The notes beneath the pieces were generated by a model, which searched no databases, was not told where the DNA came from, and saw only the letters and a program-made list of their open reading frames with translations. From Streptomyces fagopyri (GTDB taxonomy: Bacteria > Actinomycetota > Actinomycetes > Streptomycetales > Streptomycetaceae), in contig NZ_CP045643.1 in NCBI RefSeq assembly GCF_009498275.1, forward strand, positions 3,348,001 through 3,412,000: a stretch of DNA of 64,000 nt, given 5' to 3'. Positions 7,888-16,264 of the stretch are shown here, piece after piece. The position numbers were made by a program, and so were the translations under genes. Position 1 is the stretch's first letter, and each line of letters begins with the position of its first letter.

Positions 7888-9648
7888 ATGCGCTATTCTC
7901 GCGACGTTCCCGTCCTGCCCCACGCCGTCGCCGTCGCCGAAGTGGTTTCTGGTGATCTGGTCGCCCTCTCCACGCAGGACGTGGGGGAGAACACCTGGTA
8001 CGTGGTGACGCGCACCTCGCCCGAGACGCCCGACACCATTCGACTGACCTTTCGGCCGCCCCTCGGGGGAAGAGATCACGACGAGGTGTTCGAGCGAGGG
8101 CTTCAACTGGTCCTCGGGGAACGCCGGATGGATGTCTCGGCCATTCCGGAGGTCATTGCTGACGACCTCGATGCCGTGGAATTCCAGGACGGGGACCGCG
8201 TCACCTCGCTGCGCGTCGTGGACCCCCGGGCCGTCGAGGAGCCGTACACCCGTAGGTGGGGCCGGTGGTACCGGGATCTGGACAGCGGGGCCCAGGAGCC
8301 GCTCTCGGACGCGGAGTTGCGGGAGCGGGGTGCCCCGGACGTCCGGCAGGAGCACGTCGTCCGCCATCATCCGCGTCCGCGTCGGACCGCCCGGGCGCGT
8401 GCGCCGCGCCGGGTCGTCGTCACCGGGCTCGGCGCCCTGACGCCCCTCGGTGTCGGAGTCGGGGAACTGTGGCAGGGGCTGCTGGAAGGGCGTTGCGGAA
8501 TCAGGGAGTTGGAGGGTGAGGAGTTCGCCGGGCTTCCGGTGCGGATCGCGGGGACCGTGCCCGTGGACCCGGCCGGGCTGCTGCCCCGGCCGCAGGCGCG
8601 GCGGATGAACCGGTCCGCCCAGTTCGCGGTGCTCGCCGCCCGCGAGGCCTGGCGGGACGCCGGATTCGACCCGGCCGGCACGAGGGAGAGCGGGCTCGCA
8701 CCCGAGCGGGTCGGTGTCTCGGTCGGCGCCATCCTCGGCGACGCCTCCGTCCTGGTCGGCGGCGACCGCCGGCTGCGCGAACGCGGACCGCGCGCGGTCT
8801 CCCCGCTCACCACGCCGATGACCGTGCCCTCGCAGGCCGCGTCGCAGGTGTCGCTCGCCCTGCGCATCACCGGCGAGGCCCGCACCGTGACCAGCGCGTG
8901 CGCCTCCGGCACCGAGGCCATCGGGCAGGCCGTCGACCGGATCCGGTACGGGCACGTCGACCTCGCCCTCGCCGGGGGCGCCGAGGCCGTGGTCACCCCG
9001 GCGATCATGGCCTCCTTCGCCGCGATGCGCGCGCTGTCCGCCCACCCGATCGGATCCACCAGCCCCTCCCGGCCGTTCGCCACCGATCGCGACGGCTTCG
9101 TGAACGGCGAGGGCGCCGGGTTCCTGCTCCTGGAGGCCGAGGAGCACGCCCGGGCACGCGGGGCGCGCGTCTACTGCGAGGCCGCGGGCTGGGGCCTGTC
9201 CGCGGACGCCCACCACATGGCCGCACCCGACCCGTCCGGCAGCGGCGTCGCGCTGGCGCTGCGCCGGGCCGTCCAGGACGCGGGCGCCCACATCGTCGAC
9301 GTCGTCCACGTCAACGCGCACGCCACCGCCACCGTCGACGGCGATCTCGCCGAGGCGGGCGCCCTGCGCGCGGTGTTCGGCCGGCGCGTGCCCGTGACCG
9401 CGCTCAAGGGGCACCTCGGCCATCTCCAGGGAGCCGCGGGCGGGGTGGAGGCCGTCGCCACGGTGCTCACCCTCCATCACGGTCTCATCCCGCCCACCAT
9501 CGGCTGTGCCGTCCAGGACGACGCCATCGACCTGGACGTGGTGACCAAGAGCCCGCGCGCCCTCCCCACCCGCGGCGACCTCGCCCTCAGCAACTCGTTC
9601 GGATTCGGGGGCCACAACGCCGTGTTGGCGTTTCGCCGGACGCCTTGA
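7888..9648 (+). CDS. Beta-ketoacyl-ACP synthase (KAS II-like) with extra N-terminal domain
   Basis: 586 residues. From about residue 172 (RRVVVTGLGALTPLG) to the end it is a FabF-type condensing enzyme, which joins an acyl-thioester to malonyl-ACP. Nucleophile C338 lies in TSACASGTEAI. H478 is in NAHATAT, where the family usually has NAHGTST. K507 and H512 lie in KGHLGHLQGAAGG. The end NSFGFGGHNAVLAF is also typical. Residues 1-165 form a separate domain rich in Asp, Val and Trp (LVALSTQDVGENTWYVVTRT) that I do not recognise. Standard FabF is about 415 residues. No ACP, ketoreductase or other synthase gene is nearby, so it acts with partners coded elsewhere. The start is ATG 7888, with a weak AGAAAG 12 bases upstream. 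Confidence 0.85.
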   Translation: MRYSRDVPVLPHAVAVAEVVSGDLVALSTQDVGENTWYVVTRTSPETPDTIRLTFRPPLGGRDHDEVFERGLQLVLGERRMDVSAIPEVIADDLDAVEFQDGDRVTSLRVVDPRAVEEPYTRRWGRWYRDLDSGAQEPLSDAELRERGAPDVRQEHVVRHHPRPRRTARARAPRRVVVTGLGALTPLGVGVGELWQGLLEGRCGIRELEGEEFAGLPVRIAGTVPVDPAGLLPRPQARRMNRSAQFAVLAAREAWRDAGFDPAGTRESGLAPERVGVSVGAILGDASVLVGGDRRLRERGPRAVSPLTTPMTVPSQAASQVSLALRITGEARTVTSACASGTEAIGQAVDRIRYGHVDLALAGGAEAVVTPAIMASFAAMRALSAHPIGSTSPSRPFATDRDGFVNGEGAGFLLLEAEEHARARGARVYCEAAGWGLSADAHHMAAPDPSGSGVALALRRAVQDAGAHIVDVVHVNAHATATVDGDLAEAGALRAVFGRRVPVTALKGHLGHLQGAAGGVEAVATVLTLHHGLIPPTIGCAVQDDAIDLDVVTKSPRALPTRGDLALSNSFGFGGHNAVLAFRRTP

Positions 9649-9676
9649 CGGGGTGCCGGCCGGCGGCCGACGCGTC

Positions 9677-10810
9677 TCAGGCGGAGGCGCGCTTGCGGGG
9701 CGTCGCCTTCTTCGCGGTCGCGGCGTTCTTCTTGGCGGCCGTCTTCTTGGCCGCGCCCTTGGTGGCCCTCTCGGACGTCGACTTCGTGGCCGTCCGGGCG
9801 GTGGTCCCGGAGGTCTGCTTCGCCGTGGTCCTCTTCGCCGTCTTCTTCGCCGCCGTCTTCTTCGCGGTCGACGTGGACTTCTTCCCGCCGACCGCCTTCG
9901 GCGCCGTACGGGCCGACCTGCGGGCCGGGAGCGGGGTGACCTCGCCGCTCCCGCCGCTCCCGCCGCTCTCCCCGGCCTTCCCGCCGGTCCGCTCCCCCGC
10001 TCTCGCGCCCGTCGCCCCGCCCGTCTCCTCGCCGCGGGACTCCTTGGCCGCGCGCACGCTCTTCTCCAGGGCGGCCATCAGGTCGAGCACCTTGCCGCCC
10101 GCCTTCTCCCCCGCGGGCGCGGCCGGCGCCTGTTCGCCGGAGGCCTTGGCCGCGATCAGCTCCTCCACGGCCTCCCGGTAGTCGTCGTGCAGGTCCGCGA
10201 GGTCGACCTCCCCGAGGGTGTCCATGAGGGCGTCGGCCAGGTCGAGTTCCTGGTCGCGTACGGTCACGCTCGCGTCGGGGGCCACCTCGTCCGTACCGCG
10301 GATCTCGTCCGGCCACAGCAGCCCGTGCATGGCGATCACGTCGTCCACCACCCGCAGCATCCCGAGCCGCTCGCGTCCGCGCAGCGCGAACTTCGCGATG
10401 GCGACCTTCTGGCTGCGTTTGAGGGCCTCGCGCAGCAGGATGTACGGCTTGGTGGCGGGGACGCCGTTCGCGGACAGGTAGTAGGCCGTGTCCATCTGCA
10501 GCGGGTCGATCCGGTCGGCCGGTACGAAGGCCACGATCTCGATCGTCCTGGTGGTCGGGATCGGCAGCGAGGCCAGGTCCTCGTCCGTGACGGGGATCAG
10601 CGAACCGTCGCCGTCCTCGTACGCCTTGCCGATCTCACCCCCTGTGACCTCGCGGTCCTCCAGTTCGCAGAACTTCCGGTACCGGATGCGGCCGCCGTCG
10701 TCGAGGTGGACCTGGCGGAAGGAGATCGAGTGGCTCTCCGTGGCGTTCACGAGCTTGATCGGGATGCTGACCAGCCCGAAGGAGATGGCGCCGTTCCAGA
10801 TGGATCGCAC
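9677..10810 (-). CDS. ku: Non-homologous end-joining protein Ku
   Basis: 377-residue bacterial Ku, which forms a homodimeric ring on DNA double-strand ends and recruits LigD. The core begins RSIWNGAISFGLVSIP and contains CELEDREV and DTAYYLSAN. After about residue 245 there is a long Ala-Lys-Thr tail with repeated KKTAAKK-type blocks ending RKRASA, as in other actinobacterial Ku proteins, where it binds DNA. I place the start at GTG 10810, because AGGAAGG lies 8 bases upstream of it; a GTG three codons earlier (10819) sits on top of that site. The gene is divergent from the LigD polymerase gene with about 148 bases between them, the usual pairing for an NHEJ module. Confidence 0.95.
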   Translation of the reverse strand: MRSIWNGAISFGLVSIPIKLVNATESHSISFRQVHLDDGGRIRYRKFCELEDREVTGGEIGKAYEDGDGSLIPVTDEDLASLPIPTTRTIEIVAFVPADRIDPLQMDTAYYLSANGVPATKPYILLREALKRSQKVAIAKFALRGRERLGMLRVVDDVIAMHGLLWPDEIRGTDEVAPDASVTVRDQELDLADALMDTLGEVDLADLHDDYREAVEELIAAKASGEQAPAAPAGEKAGGKVLDLMAALEKSVRAAKESRGEETGGATGARAGERTGGKAGESGGSGGSGEVTPLPARRSARTAPKAVGGKKSTSTAKKTAAKKTAKRTTAKQTSGTTARTATKSTSERATKGAAKKTAAKKNAATAKKATPRKRASA

Positions 10811-10958
10811 GTGCAGCACCTTCCTGACACGGATTCGAGAGGTCCGACACGGATGTCGCGAGGTGTGGTCGAAGCCAGGCTAGACGCGTGTTCGCGACAG
10901 CACATCCGCTGGCGGGCCACCGGGCGCCGCGTCCACGGTTCCGTGCGACGCTCGACCC

Positions 10959-11840
10959 ATGACGCCGATCACCGAGGTGGAGGGCCGGCGGCTCACGCTC
11001 ACCAACCTGGAGAAGGTCGTCTACCCGGCGGCCGGTTTCACGAAGGGCGAGGTCCTGCACTACTGTGCGACGGCCGCGGCCCCTCTGCTGGCTCACCTCC
11101 GCGACCGGCCGGTCTCCTTCCTCCGCTATCCCGACGGCCCGGACGGTCCGGTCTTCTTCACCAAGAACGTGCCGCCCGGCACCCCCGCCTGGGTCGGGAC
11201 CGCCGAGGTCCCCCGGACGGAGGGACCCGCCCGTATGGTCCTGGTCCAGGACCTCGCCTCGCTCATGTGGGCCGCGAACCTCGTCACCGAGTTCCACACG
11301 CCGCAGTGGCGGGCGGACGCGCCCGGCGAGGCGGACCGACTGGTGTTCGACCTCGACCCGGGCGCGCCCGCGACGGTCGTCGAGTGCTGCGAGGTCGCCC
11401 TGTGGCTGCGGGAGCGGCTGGCGGCGGACGGGATCGCGGCGTACGCGAAGACGTCCGGCTCGAAGGGGCTGCATCTGCTGGCGGCGTTGGTGCCGGTGGC
11501 GTCCGAGGACGTCAGCTCGTACGCGAAGGCGCTCGCCGTCGAGGCGGAGCGCGCGCTGCCGCGACTGGTCACGCACCGGATGACGAAGAGTCTTCGGCCG
11601 GGGAAGGTCTTCGTCGACCACAGCCAGAACGCCGCGCGCAAGACCACGGCGACGCCGTACACGCTGCGGGCCCGGGCCACGCCCACCGTCTCCGCGCCCG
11701 TCACCTGGGACGAGGTCGCGGACTGCGACGAGCCGGGGCGGCTCGTCTTCCACGCCCACGACATCGCGCCGCGGCTGGAGCGGTACGGCGATCTGCTGGC
11801 GCCGCTGCTGGATCGGGGGCGCGCGCACGCCCTGCCGTGA
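10959..11840 (+). CDS. ligD: LigD-type NHEJ DNA polymerase/primase (PolDom)
   Basis: 293 residues, the size of a stand-alone LigD polymerase domain of the archaeo-eukaryotic primase fold. It contains LTLTNLEKVVYP at the N-terminus, the catalytic carboxylates in FDLDPG, TSGSKGLHLL and VDHSQNAARKTT, and YTLRARATPTVS near the end. It fills gaps and adds nucleotides, preferentially ribonucleotides, at broken ends held by Ku. No ATP-dependent ligase or nuclease domain is attached and none is coded nearby, so ligation must be supplied from elsewhere. The last residues (GRAHALP) and the stop lie inside the first unit of the tandem repeat that follows, so the natural C-terminus may have been altered by repeat formation. 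Confidence 0.92.
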   Translation: MTPITEVEGRRLTLTNLEKVVYPAAGFTKGEVLHYCATAAAPLLAHLRDRPVSFLRYPDGPDGPVFFTKNVPPGTPAWVGTAEVPRTEGPARMVLVQDLASLMWAANLVTEFHTPQWRADAPGEADRLVFDLDPGAPATVVECCEVALWLRERLAADGIAAYAKTSGSKGLHLLAALVPVASEDVSSYAKALAVEAERALPRLVTHRMTKSLRPGKVFVDHSQNAARKTTATPYTLRARATPTVSAPVTWDEVADCDEPGRLVFHAHDIAPRLERYGDLLAPLLDRGRAHALP

Positions 11841-11970
11841 ACGGCGGACGCGTGCGCGCACGCCCTGCTGTGAACGGCGGACGCCTCCCGCACGCCCTGC
11901 CGTGAACGGCGGACGCGTGCGCGCACGCCCTGCTGTGAACGGCGGACGCCTCCCGCACGCCCTGCCGGCG
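11824..11970 (+). repeat. 65-bp tandem repeat across the ligD stop codon
   Basis: Two identical 65-bp units (11824-11888 and 11889-11953) plus 17 bases of a third. Each unit is itself two 32-33-bp half-units beginning CGCACGCCCTGC and differing at one C/T and in the last five bases. The first half-unit contains the stop codon of ligD. Exact identity of the units implies recent duplication. Confidence 0.9.
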
Positions 11971-12259
11971 TGGCGGGACGCCGTGAGAGGCCGCACCTCC
12001 GCGCCCCACGCACCCGCCCGCCACGCATCCGCCCGCCTCGCCTCGCCTCAAGTCGCCCGCCATCCGGCCCGCACGGACAATGAACAGCGACAGAGCACGG
12101 GGGCAGCGCCCGCCGGGGCAGAGCAGGGCACGGCAGGTCACGCCAGGGCAGGCGGGGTGGGGCCGGGCCGCCGGGCGTTCAGCGCGGGACCGACAGAGGC
12201 AGCGCAGGTGTGTGGCCGCGTGCCACCCGGGGTGGTGGGCGCCTGCCGGCGAGGTGGCG
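11841..12259. other. Gap: tandem repeat then GC-rich spacer
   Basis: The first third is the 65-bp repeat. The rest is Ala/Pro-like GC-rich spacer without a plausible start, family or hairpin. A frame in phase with the downstream gene opens at 12080 but shows no protein character before 12260. Confidence 0.5.
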
Positions 12260-13540
12260 ATGATGCCGACGTGGCGACTGCGGGACTTCCACGACGATGA
12301 TCTCGACCAGGCGATCCAGATATGGGACCAGAACCGGCAGGCGGACGACGCCGGCGCCGTCTTCCCGGTCTCCGAGGTCATGGCGGCGGCCCGGAACTGC
12401 GGCCCCGCCGTGGTCGCCGTGGCCGGGAACGACATGGTGGGCATGGCGGTGGCACAGGTCCAGGGCGAACGGGCCTGGATCACGCTGGTGGCGCTGTCCG
12501 CCGCGTGGCGGGACCGGGGTATCGGCAGCGCCCTGATCGGCGAACTCGAACGACGGCTGCGGGCCCAGGACGTACGCCGGATCGGGGCCCTGCTCACCCC
12601 GGGGGCCACCGGGACGACGGCCCTGGAGAACTCCGGCTACCGGGCGCGCACCGGGCTGGTCCTCTACGAGAAGGTCGAGCATCTCGGCGCGGGCGAGGCG
12701 GGGCTGCTCGCGGAGCTCGGCGGCAGGCTGCAGCCGAGCGGGCTCTGGCGCGCGCTCGCCGGGATGGAACGGGAGAAGGACGCCATCGAGCGGCGGATCG
12801 TGCTGCCGCTGGCCGAGCCCGCGCTGGCCGACCGGTACGGGGTGGCGCCGCCGAAGGCCGTCATCCTCTTCGGGCCTCCGGGCACCGGGAAGACCAGTTT
12901 CGCGAAGGCGGTCGCCTCCCGGCTGGAGTGGCCGTTCGTGGAGCTCTTCCCGTCCCGGCTGGCGGCGGGCGCCGAAGGGCTGGCCGCGTCGCTGCGGGAC
13001 ACTTTCGCCGAGCTGGCGGAACTGGAGACGGTGGTGCTGTTCATCGACGAGGTCGAGGAGATCGCGGGCGCCCGGTCCGGCCTCGCCGTCGATCCCGGCC
13101 ACGGCGTCACCAACGAACTGCTCAAGCTGATCCCCGGTTTCCGTGACCACGACGAGCGGTTGCTGATCTGCGCCACGAACTCCGTGCGCTCGCTGGACCA
13201 GGCGTTCCTGCGGCCCGGACGGTTCGACTACGTCATCCCGGTGGGACCCCCGGATCCGGCCGCCCGGGAGGCCATCTGGCGGCGTTATCTCGGGCCCGCC
13301 GCCGACCGGGTCGAGCTGCACCGGCTGGTGGCGGCGAGTGAGATGTTCACCCCCGCCGACATCGAGTTCGCCGCCCGCAAAGGCGCCCAGGCCGCGTTCG
13401 AGCGCGAGATCACCGACCGCCGGGGGACGCCGGCCGGCACCGAGGACTACCTGGCGGCCGTCGCCGACACCCGCCCGACCCTCACCGCGCAGGCCCTGAC
13501 CGAGTTCGAGGAGGACATCGAGCGTCACGTGCGGATGTGA
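12260..13540 (+). CDS. GNAT acetyltransferase fused to AAA+ ATPase
   Basis: About 426 residues in two domains. Residues 1-140 are a GNAT fold: WRLRDFHDDDLDQAIQIW at the start, VVAVAGNDMVGMAVAQV, and the acetyl-CoA loop LSAAWRDRGIGSALIGELE. Residues 165-426 are an AAA+ ATPase of the 26S/Vps4-like class: Walker A GPPGTGKTSFAKAV (about 204-217), Walker B VVLFIDEVEE (about 258), second region of homology ATNSVRSLDQAFLRPGRFD with its arginine fingers, and a C-terminal lid. GAGGTGG lies upstream of two consecutive ATGs at 12260 and 12263, and either could be used. The AAA part may act as a remodelling machine and the GNAT part may modify the target. The substrate is unknown. Confidence 0.85.
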   Translation: MMPTWRLRDFHDDDLDQAIQIWDQNRQADDAGAVFPVSEVMAAARNCGPAVVAVAGNDMVGMAVAQVQGERAWITLVALSAAWRDRGIGSALIGELERRLRAQDVRRIGALLTPGATGTTALENSGYRARTGLVLYEKVEHLGAGEAGLLAELGGRLQPSGLWRALAGMEREKDAIERRIVLPLAEPALADRYGVAPPKAVILFGPPGTGKTSFAKAVASRLEWPFVELFPSRLAAGAEGLAASLRDTFAELAELETVVLFIDEVEEIAGARSGLAVDPGHGVTNELLKLIPGFRDHDERLLICATNSVRSLDQAFLRPGRFDYVIPVGPPDPAAREAIWRRYLGPAADRVELHRLVAASEMFTPADIEFAARKGAQAAFEREITDRRGTPAGTEDYLAAVADTRPTLTAQALTEFEEDIERHVRM

Positions 13541-13558
13541 CACCGCCGCCGCGTACGG

Positions 13559-13614
13559 CCTCCGTACGGAAGTCGTACGCAGCCGTTCGCAGGCGTACGC
13601 CGGCCGTACGGAGG
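13559..13614 (+). terminator. Nested palindrome, probable bidirectional terminator
   Basis: Outer arms CCTCCGTACGG (13559-13569) and CCGTACGGAGG (13604-13614) enclose inner arms CGTACGC (13574-13580) and GCGTACG (13593-13599). It begins 19 bases after the stop of the GNAT-AAA+ gene, so it probably ends that transcript. Confidence 0.6.
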
Positions 13615-13736
13615 ACCAACGGGAGCGACGAGACCGGCCGCCCGTCCACCTGCGGACACCCCGTCCGTCGTCCCGCCCGGCGGAACCGGCTGCCCGGCGC
13701 GCCTGTCACCGGCCGTGGTCCGGAGGAACCGACCGT

Positions 13737-13796
13737 CCGGCGCACCTGCCACCGGCCACCGAACGCCCGGCGCACCTGCCACCGGCCGCCGAACGC
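13737..13796 (+). repeat. Two 30-bp direct repeats
   Basis: CCGGCGCACCTGCCACCGGC and ten further bases occur twice in tandem (13737-13766, 13767-13796) with one A/G difference. A decayed third copy (CCCGGCGCGCCTGTCACCGG) lies upstream from about 13693. Confidence 0.8.
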
Positions 13797-13846
13797 CCGT
13801 GCATCCGGCGGACCGGGGGGACGCGTCGCGGGCGGCCGGGGCCTCC

Positions 13847-14650
13847 TCACAGCCTCAGCCACGTGTGCCGGTCGCGGGCCATCGCGTGCAGGGCCTCCAC
13901 GTCCGCCGGCTTCAGGACCCCTCCCAGCCGGGCCAGGGACGACAGTTCGCTGTCCTGGAGCACGCGCAGGTCACGGAGCGGTGCGAGGACGGCGAGAGCG
14001 GCGGGGCCCGCCAGCGCCAGCACGGGGTGGACCTCGGCGGTGAGCGCGTACGAGGCCCGGTCGGCGTCGGTACGGACCTGCCGGAGCAGCGGACGCGCCT
14101 CGCGGCGGCCGACCGTGACCATGGGGTCGGTGACCAGGACCCGCTGCTTGCGGGCGTGGAGGGCGCGGACGGCGAAGAGACCCCCGGGACCGATGACCAG
14201 ATGGTGGATTCGGGCGCCGCCGGGCAGGGGGACCGAGTGCAGGGTGTGCCAGCCCCCGCCCTCCATGCGGTCGAGGGCGTCGCCGACGGCCTGCTCGGCG
14301 GCGAGCGCGCGGCGGCGCGGGTCGGGACGCAGCCGGTGCGGCGGTCCCGGGTCCCGGTCGAGGGCGACGACCAGGGCCTCGCCGGGCCGGTTGGGCGCGA
14401 GGTCGTCGTCCGGACGGAGAGTGAGGCGGGCCAGTTCCGCCGGGGTGGGGACCGGGGGCGGTCCCACGGTCACCGGGCCGGTGAGGAACGGGGCGAGCGT
14501 GTCGAGCACGTCCTCCCGCCGGTCCTCGCTGAGCAGGTTGACCCGGGCCGTGTCACGGTCGTACCAGGCGACGTTCCTCCCGTCGGTCAGGCACACGTAG
14601 AGGCGCTCCTGTCCGTGGCGCCAGGCCGGTACGACCCGCAGTCCGTTCAT
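13847..14650 (-). CDS. NERD-like (nuclease-related) domain protein
   Basis: 267 residues. The middle (about 115-175) reads AAEQAVGDALDRMEGGGWHT, then a GARIHHLVIGPGGLFAVRAL stretch. This resembles the NERD domain (E..V...L........G.DHLV...G.F.I). The catalytic Asp of I/V-D-H is His here, and the later E-x-K is replaced (ALHARKQ), so nuclease activity is doubtful. The N-terminal 110 residues look like a small beta-rich domain (RLYVCLTDGRNVAWYDRD). The ATG start at 14650 has no strong ribosome-binding site. The gene is divergent from a phosphatase gene. The function is unknown; the NERD label is based on pattern only. Confidence 0.6.
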   Translation of the reverse strand: MNGLRVVPAWRHGQERLYVCLTDGRNVAWYDRDTARVNLLSEDRREDVLDTLAPFLTGPVTVGPPPVPTPAELARLTLRPDDDLAPNRPGEALVVALDRDPGPPHRLRPDPRRRALAAEQAVGDALDRMEGGGWHTLHSVPLPGGARIHHLVIGPGGLFAVRALHARKQRVLVTDPMVTVGRREARPLLRQVRTDADRASYALTAEVHPVLALAGPAALAVLAPLRDLRVLQDSELSSLARLGGVLKPADVEALHAMARDRHTWLRL

Positions 14651-14747
14651 GCCCCATCACCCCATGACCATGGGAACAGGCGGGGTGCTCCAGGGGCAAG
14701 AACCCGGTTACCTTTGTGAGCAGTTGGGGGAGTTGTGGGAGGCGCCG

Positions 14748-15254
14748 TTGCGGACTCGCAGAAAGCAACCCGATGTACCCGCTCCGCAGAACCCGTGGAG
14801 CGAGATCGTGCCAGGCCTGTGGATGGGCGGGCACGCGTTCGCGGGGCGCTCCGGGGAGCCGGAGTTCGCCGTCGTACACGATGAGTTCGACCTGGTCCTG
14901 ACGCTGCTGCGGCTGCCGGGGCACGGTCCGGACCCGGGCGTCGAGCACCATGTGTGGCCGATCCCGGACGGCCCCCTGGACGGCACCCAGCTGGCGGGCG
15001 TGATCCGTCTCGCGCGGGCCGCGGACGACGCGTTGGAGGAGGGGCGCCGGGTCCTGGTCCGCTGCTACCACGGCTACAACCGGTCGGGGCTCGTCGTGGC
15101 GCACGCGCTGGTCCTCGCCGGGCACAGTTCCGACGAGGCGATACGGCTGATCCGGGGCCGGCGCTCGCCGTGGGCCCTGCACAACGAACTGTTCGTGGAG
15201 TACCTGCGGGCCGGACTCCCCACCGCCCGGCTCCTGGAGGAACTGGCGGAGTAG
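14748..15254 (+). CDS. Dual-specificity / tyrosine phosphatase-like protein
   Basis: 168 residues. The Cys-based phosphatase loop C-x5-R is RCYHGYNRSG (C106, R112 counted from the TTG start), followed by a helix that begins LVVAHALVLAG. The general acid may be in the preceding WPIPDGPLDG loop (Asp). NPWSEIVPGLWMGG at the N-terminus is typical of small DSP-like proteins. The reading frame is open back to 14649, overlapping the divergent gene. TTG 14748, with GGGAGG 5 bases upstream, is the best-supported start, but this is uncertain. It likely removes phosphate from Ser/Thr/Tyr or another small phospho-substrate. Confidence 0.75.
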   Translation: MRTRRKQPDVPAPQNPWSEIVPGLWMGGHAFAGRSGEPEFAVVHDEFDLVLTLLRLPGHGPDPGVEHHVWPIPDGPLDGTQLAGVIRLARAADDALEEGRRVLVRCYHGYNRSGLVVAHALVLAGHSSDEAIRLIRGRRSPWALHNELFVEYLRAGLPTARLLEELAE

Positions 15255-15487
15255 CGGGGCACCGGCGGAAACGGTCCGGCGCGGGCGGGAAGCAGGGAGG
15301 GGGCCGGAGAGGCGGCGGACGGGAGAACCGGCGGAACCGGGGGCTCCGGCCGGCCATCCGCTCGCGAACAAAAAGGACTTCCGTATGAATAAGGTGTAGG
15401 GCGTCGGTTCCGTCGGTTTCCCGCGGGCCTCGCGCACCGAGCCGTCCCCCGGCCCCGGACCGGGGCCGGCCCGGACGCAGGAGAGCA

Positions 15488-16264
15488 GTGACCCCCACTC
15501 GGCCCAGCCGTCTCCCGCTCGCCGCCCTCACCGCCGCGCTGGTGGCGGTCCTGGCCGGCTGTGGCGACTCCGGTGCGCTGCGCGCCGCGGGTGAGACGCC
15601 CACCGCCGTCGGCCCCGCCAGACTCTGGCCGGAGCTGCCTCCCGCGTCGATGCCCGCCCTCGACTACGGCGAGGCCGACACCGAGACGGTCAAGGGTGTC
15701 ACCGCGCCGGGCGACGACATGCACAAGGTGAATCCGCTCGACGTGGTGCGCGCCGAGGTGGCCGCGCACCCGGACGAGTACTCCGGCGCGCACGCCTCGT
15801 ACGCGCCGACGGCCCGGCAGCTGGAGGACTGCGGGAAGAAGGGCGCCCCGGGCGAGGCGTGCCCGGTCCTGAAGGCGTACTACCGCGATCTCACCGGCGA
15901 CGGGAAGGACGACATGGTGCTCGGCATCCGCTTCCCCCACGACCAGCTGGCCGTACGTGTGTACGCCTTCCTGGACCACAGGCTGGTGCAGGTCATGGGC
16001 ACCTCGGACAGCGTGGTCAGCGTGGAGCTCGCGGGCCGCCAGGTGATCATCCGTTCGCCCTCGACCCTGCCGGGCTACGAGTTCCGCACGGTGTGGACCT
16101 GGGACGCCCACCAGAACGCGATGCTGGCGACCCGCGACGAGATCCTCCGTGTGGGCACCCCCTCCCCCACCCGCGCCACCACCCCCACACCCGCGCCCGT
16201 CCCGCCGCCGTCCGCGTCCGCGCCCCCGTTCACGACGTCCGGCCCGTCGGCGAGCGGTTCGTGA
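15488..16264 (+). CDS. Lipoprotein, cotranscribed with histidine kinase
   Basis: 258 residues. The signal peptide ends in the lipobox LAGC (C25), so the mature protein is lipid-anchored on the outer face of the membrane. The middle carries DLTGDGKDDMVLG, a calcium-loop (FG-GAP-like) motif, and the C-terminal 40 residues are Pro/Ser/Thr-rich. The GTG start follows a purine-rich GAGAGCA segment. The stop overlaps the kinase GTG (GTGA), so the two are translationally coupled. A lipoprotein-plus-kinase pairing recalls CseA/CseC of the sigE system, but the response regulator and sigma factor genes are not here. I infer that the lipoprotein tunes the kinase sensor domain outside the cell. Confidence 0.8.
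   Translation: MTPTRPSRLPLAALTAALVAVLAGCGDSGALRAAGETPTAVGPARLWPELPPASMPALDYGEADTETVKGVTAPGDDMHKVNPLDVVRAEVAAHPDEYSGAHASYAPTARQLEDCGKKGAPGEACPVLKAYYRDLTGDGKDDMVLGIRFPHDQLAVRVYAFLDHRLVQVMGTSDSVVSVELAGRQVIIRSPSTLPGYEFRTVWTWDAHQNAMLATRDEILRVGTPSPTRATTPTPAPVPPPSASAPPFTTSGPSASGS

Larger units (their letters stand above)
13541..13846. other. Gap: nested palindrome and 30-bp repeat
   Basis: About 300 bases without a gene between converging genes. It holds a nested palindrome at 13559-13614 and two 30-bp direct repeats at 13737-13796, both listed separately. Confidence 0.6.

Noticed and set aside
7822..9615. Open frame on the minus strand opposite the ketosynthase gene
   Set aside because: Composition is a shadow of the plus-strand ketosynthase codons; no family signature.
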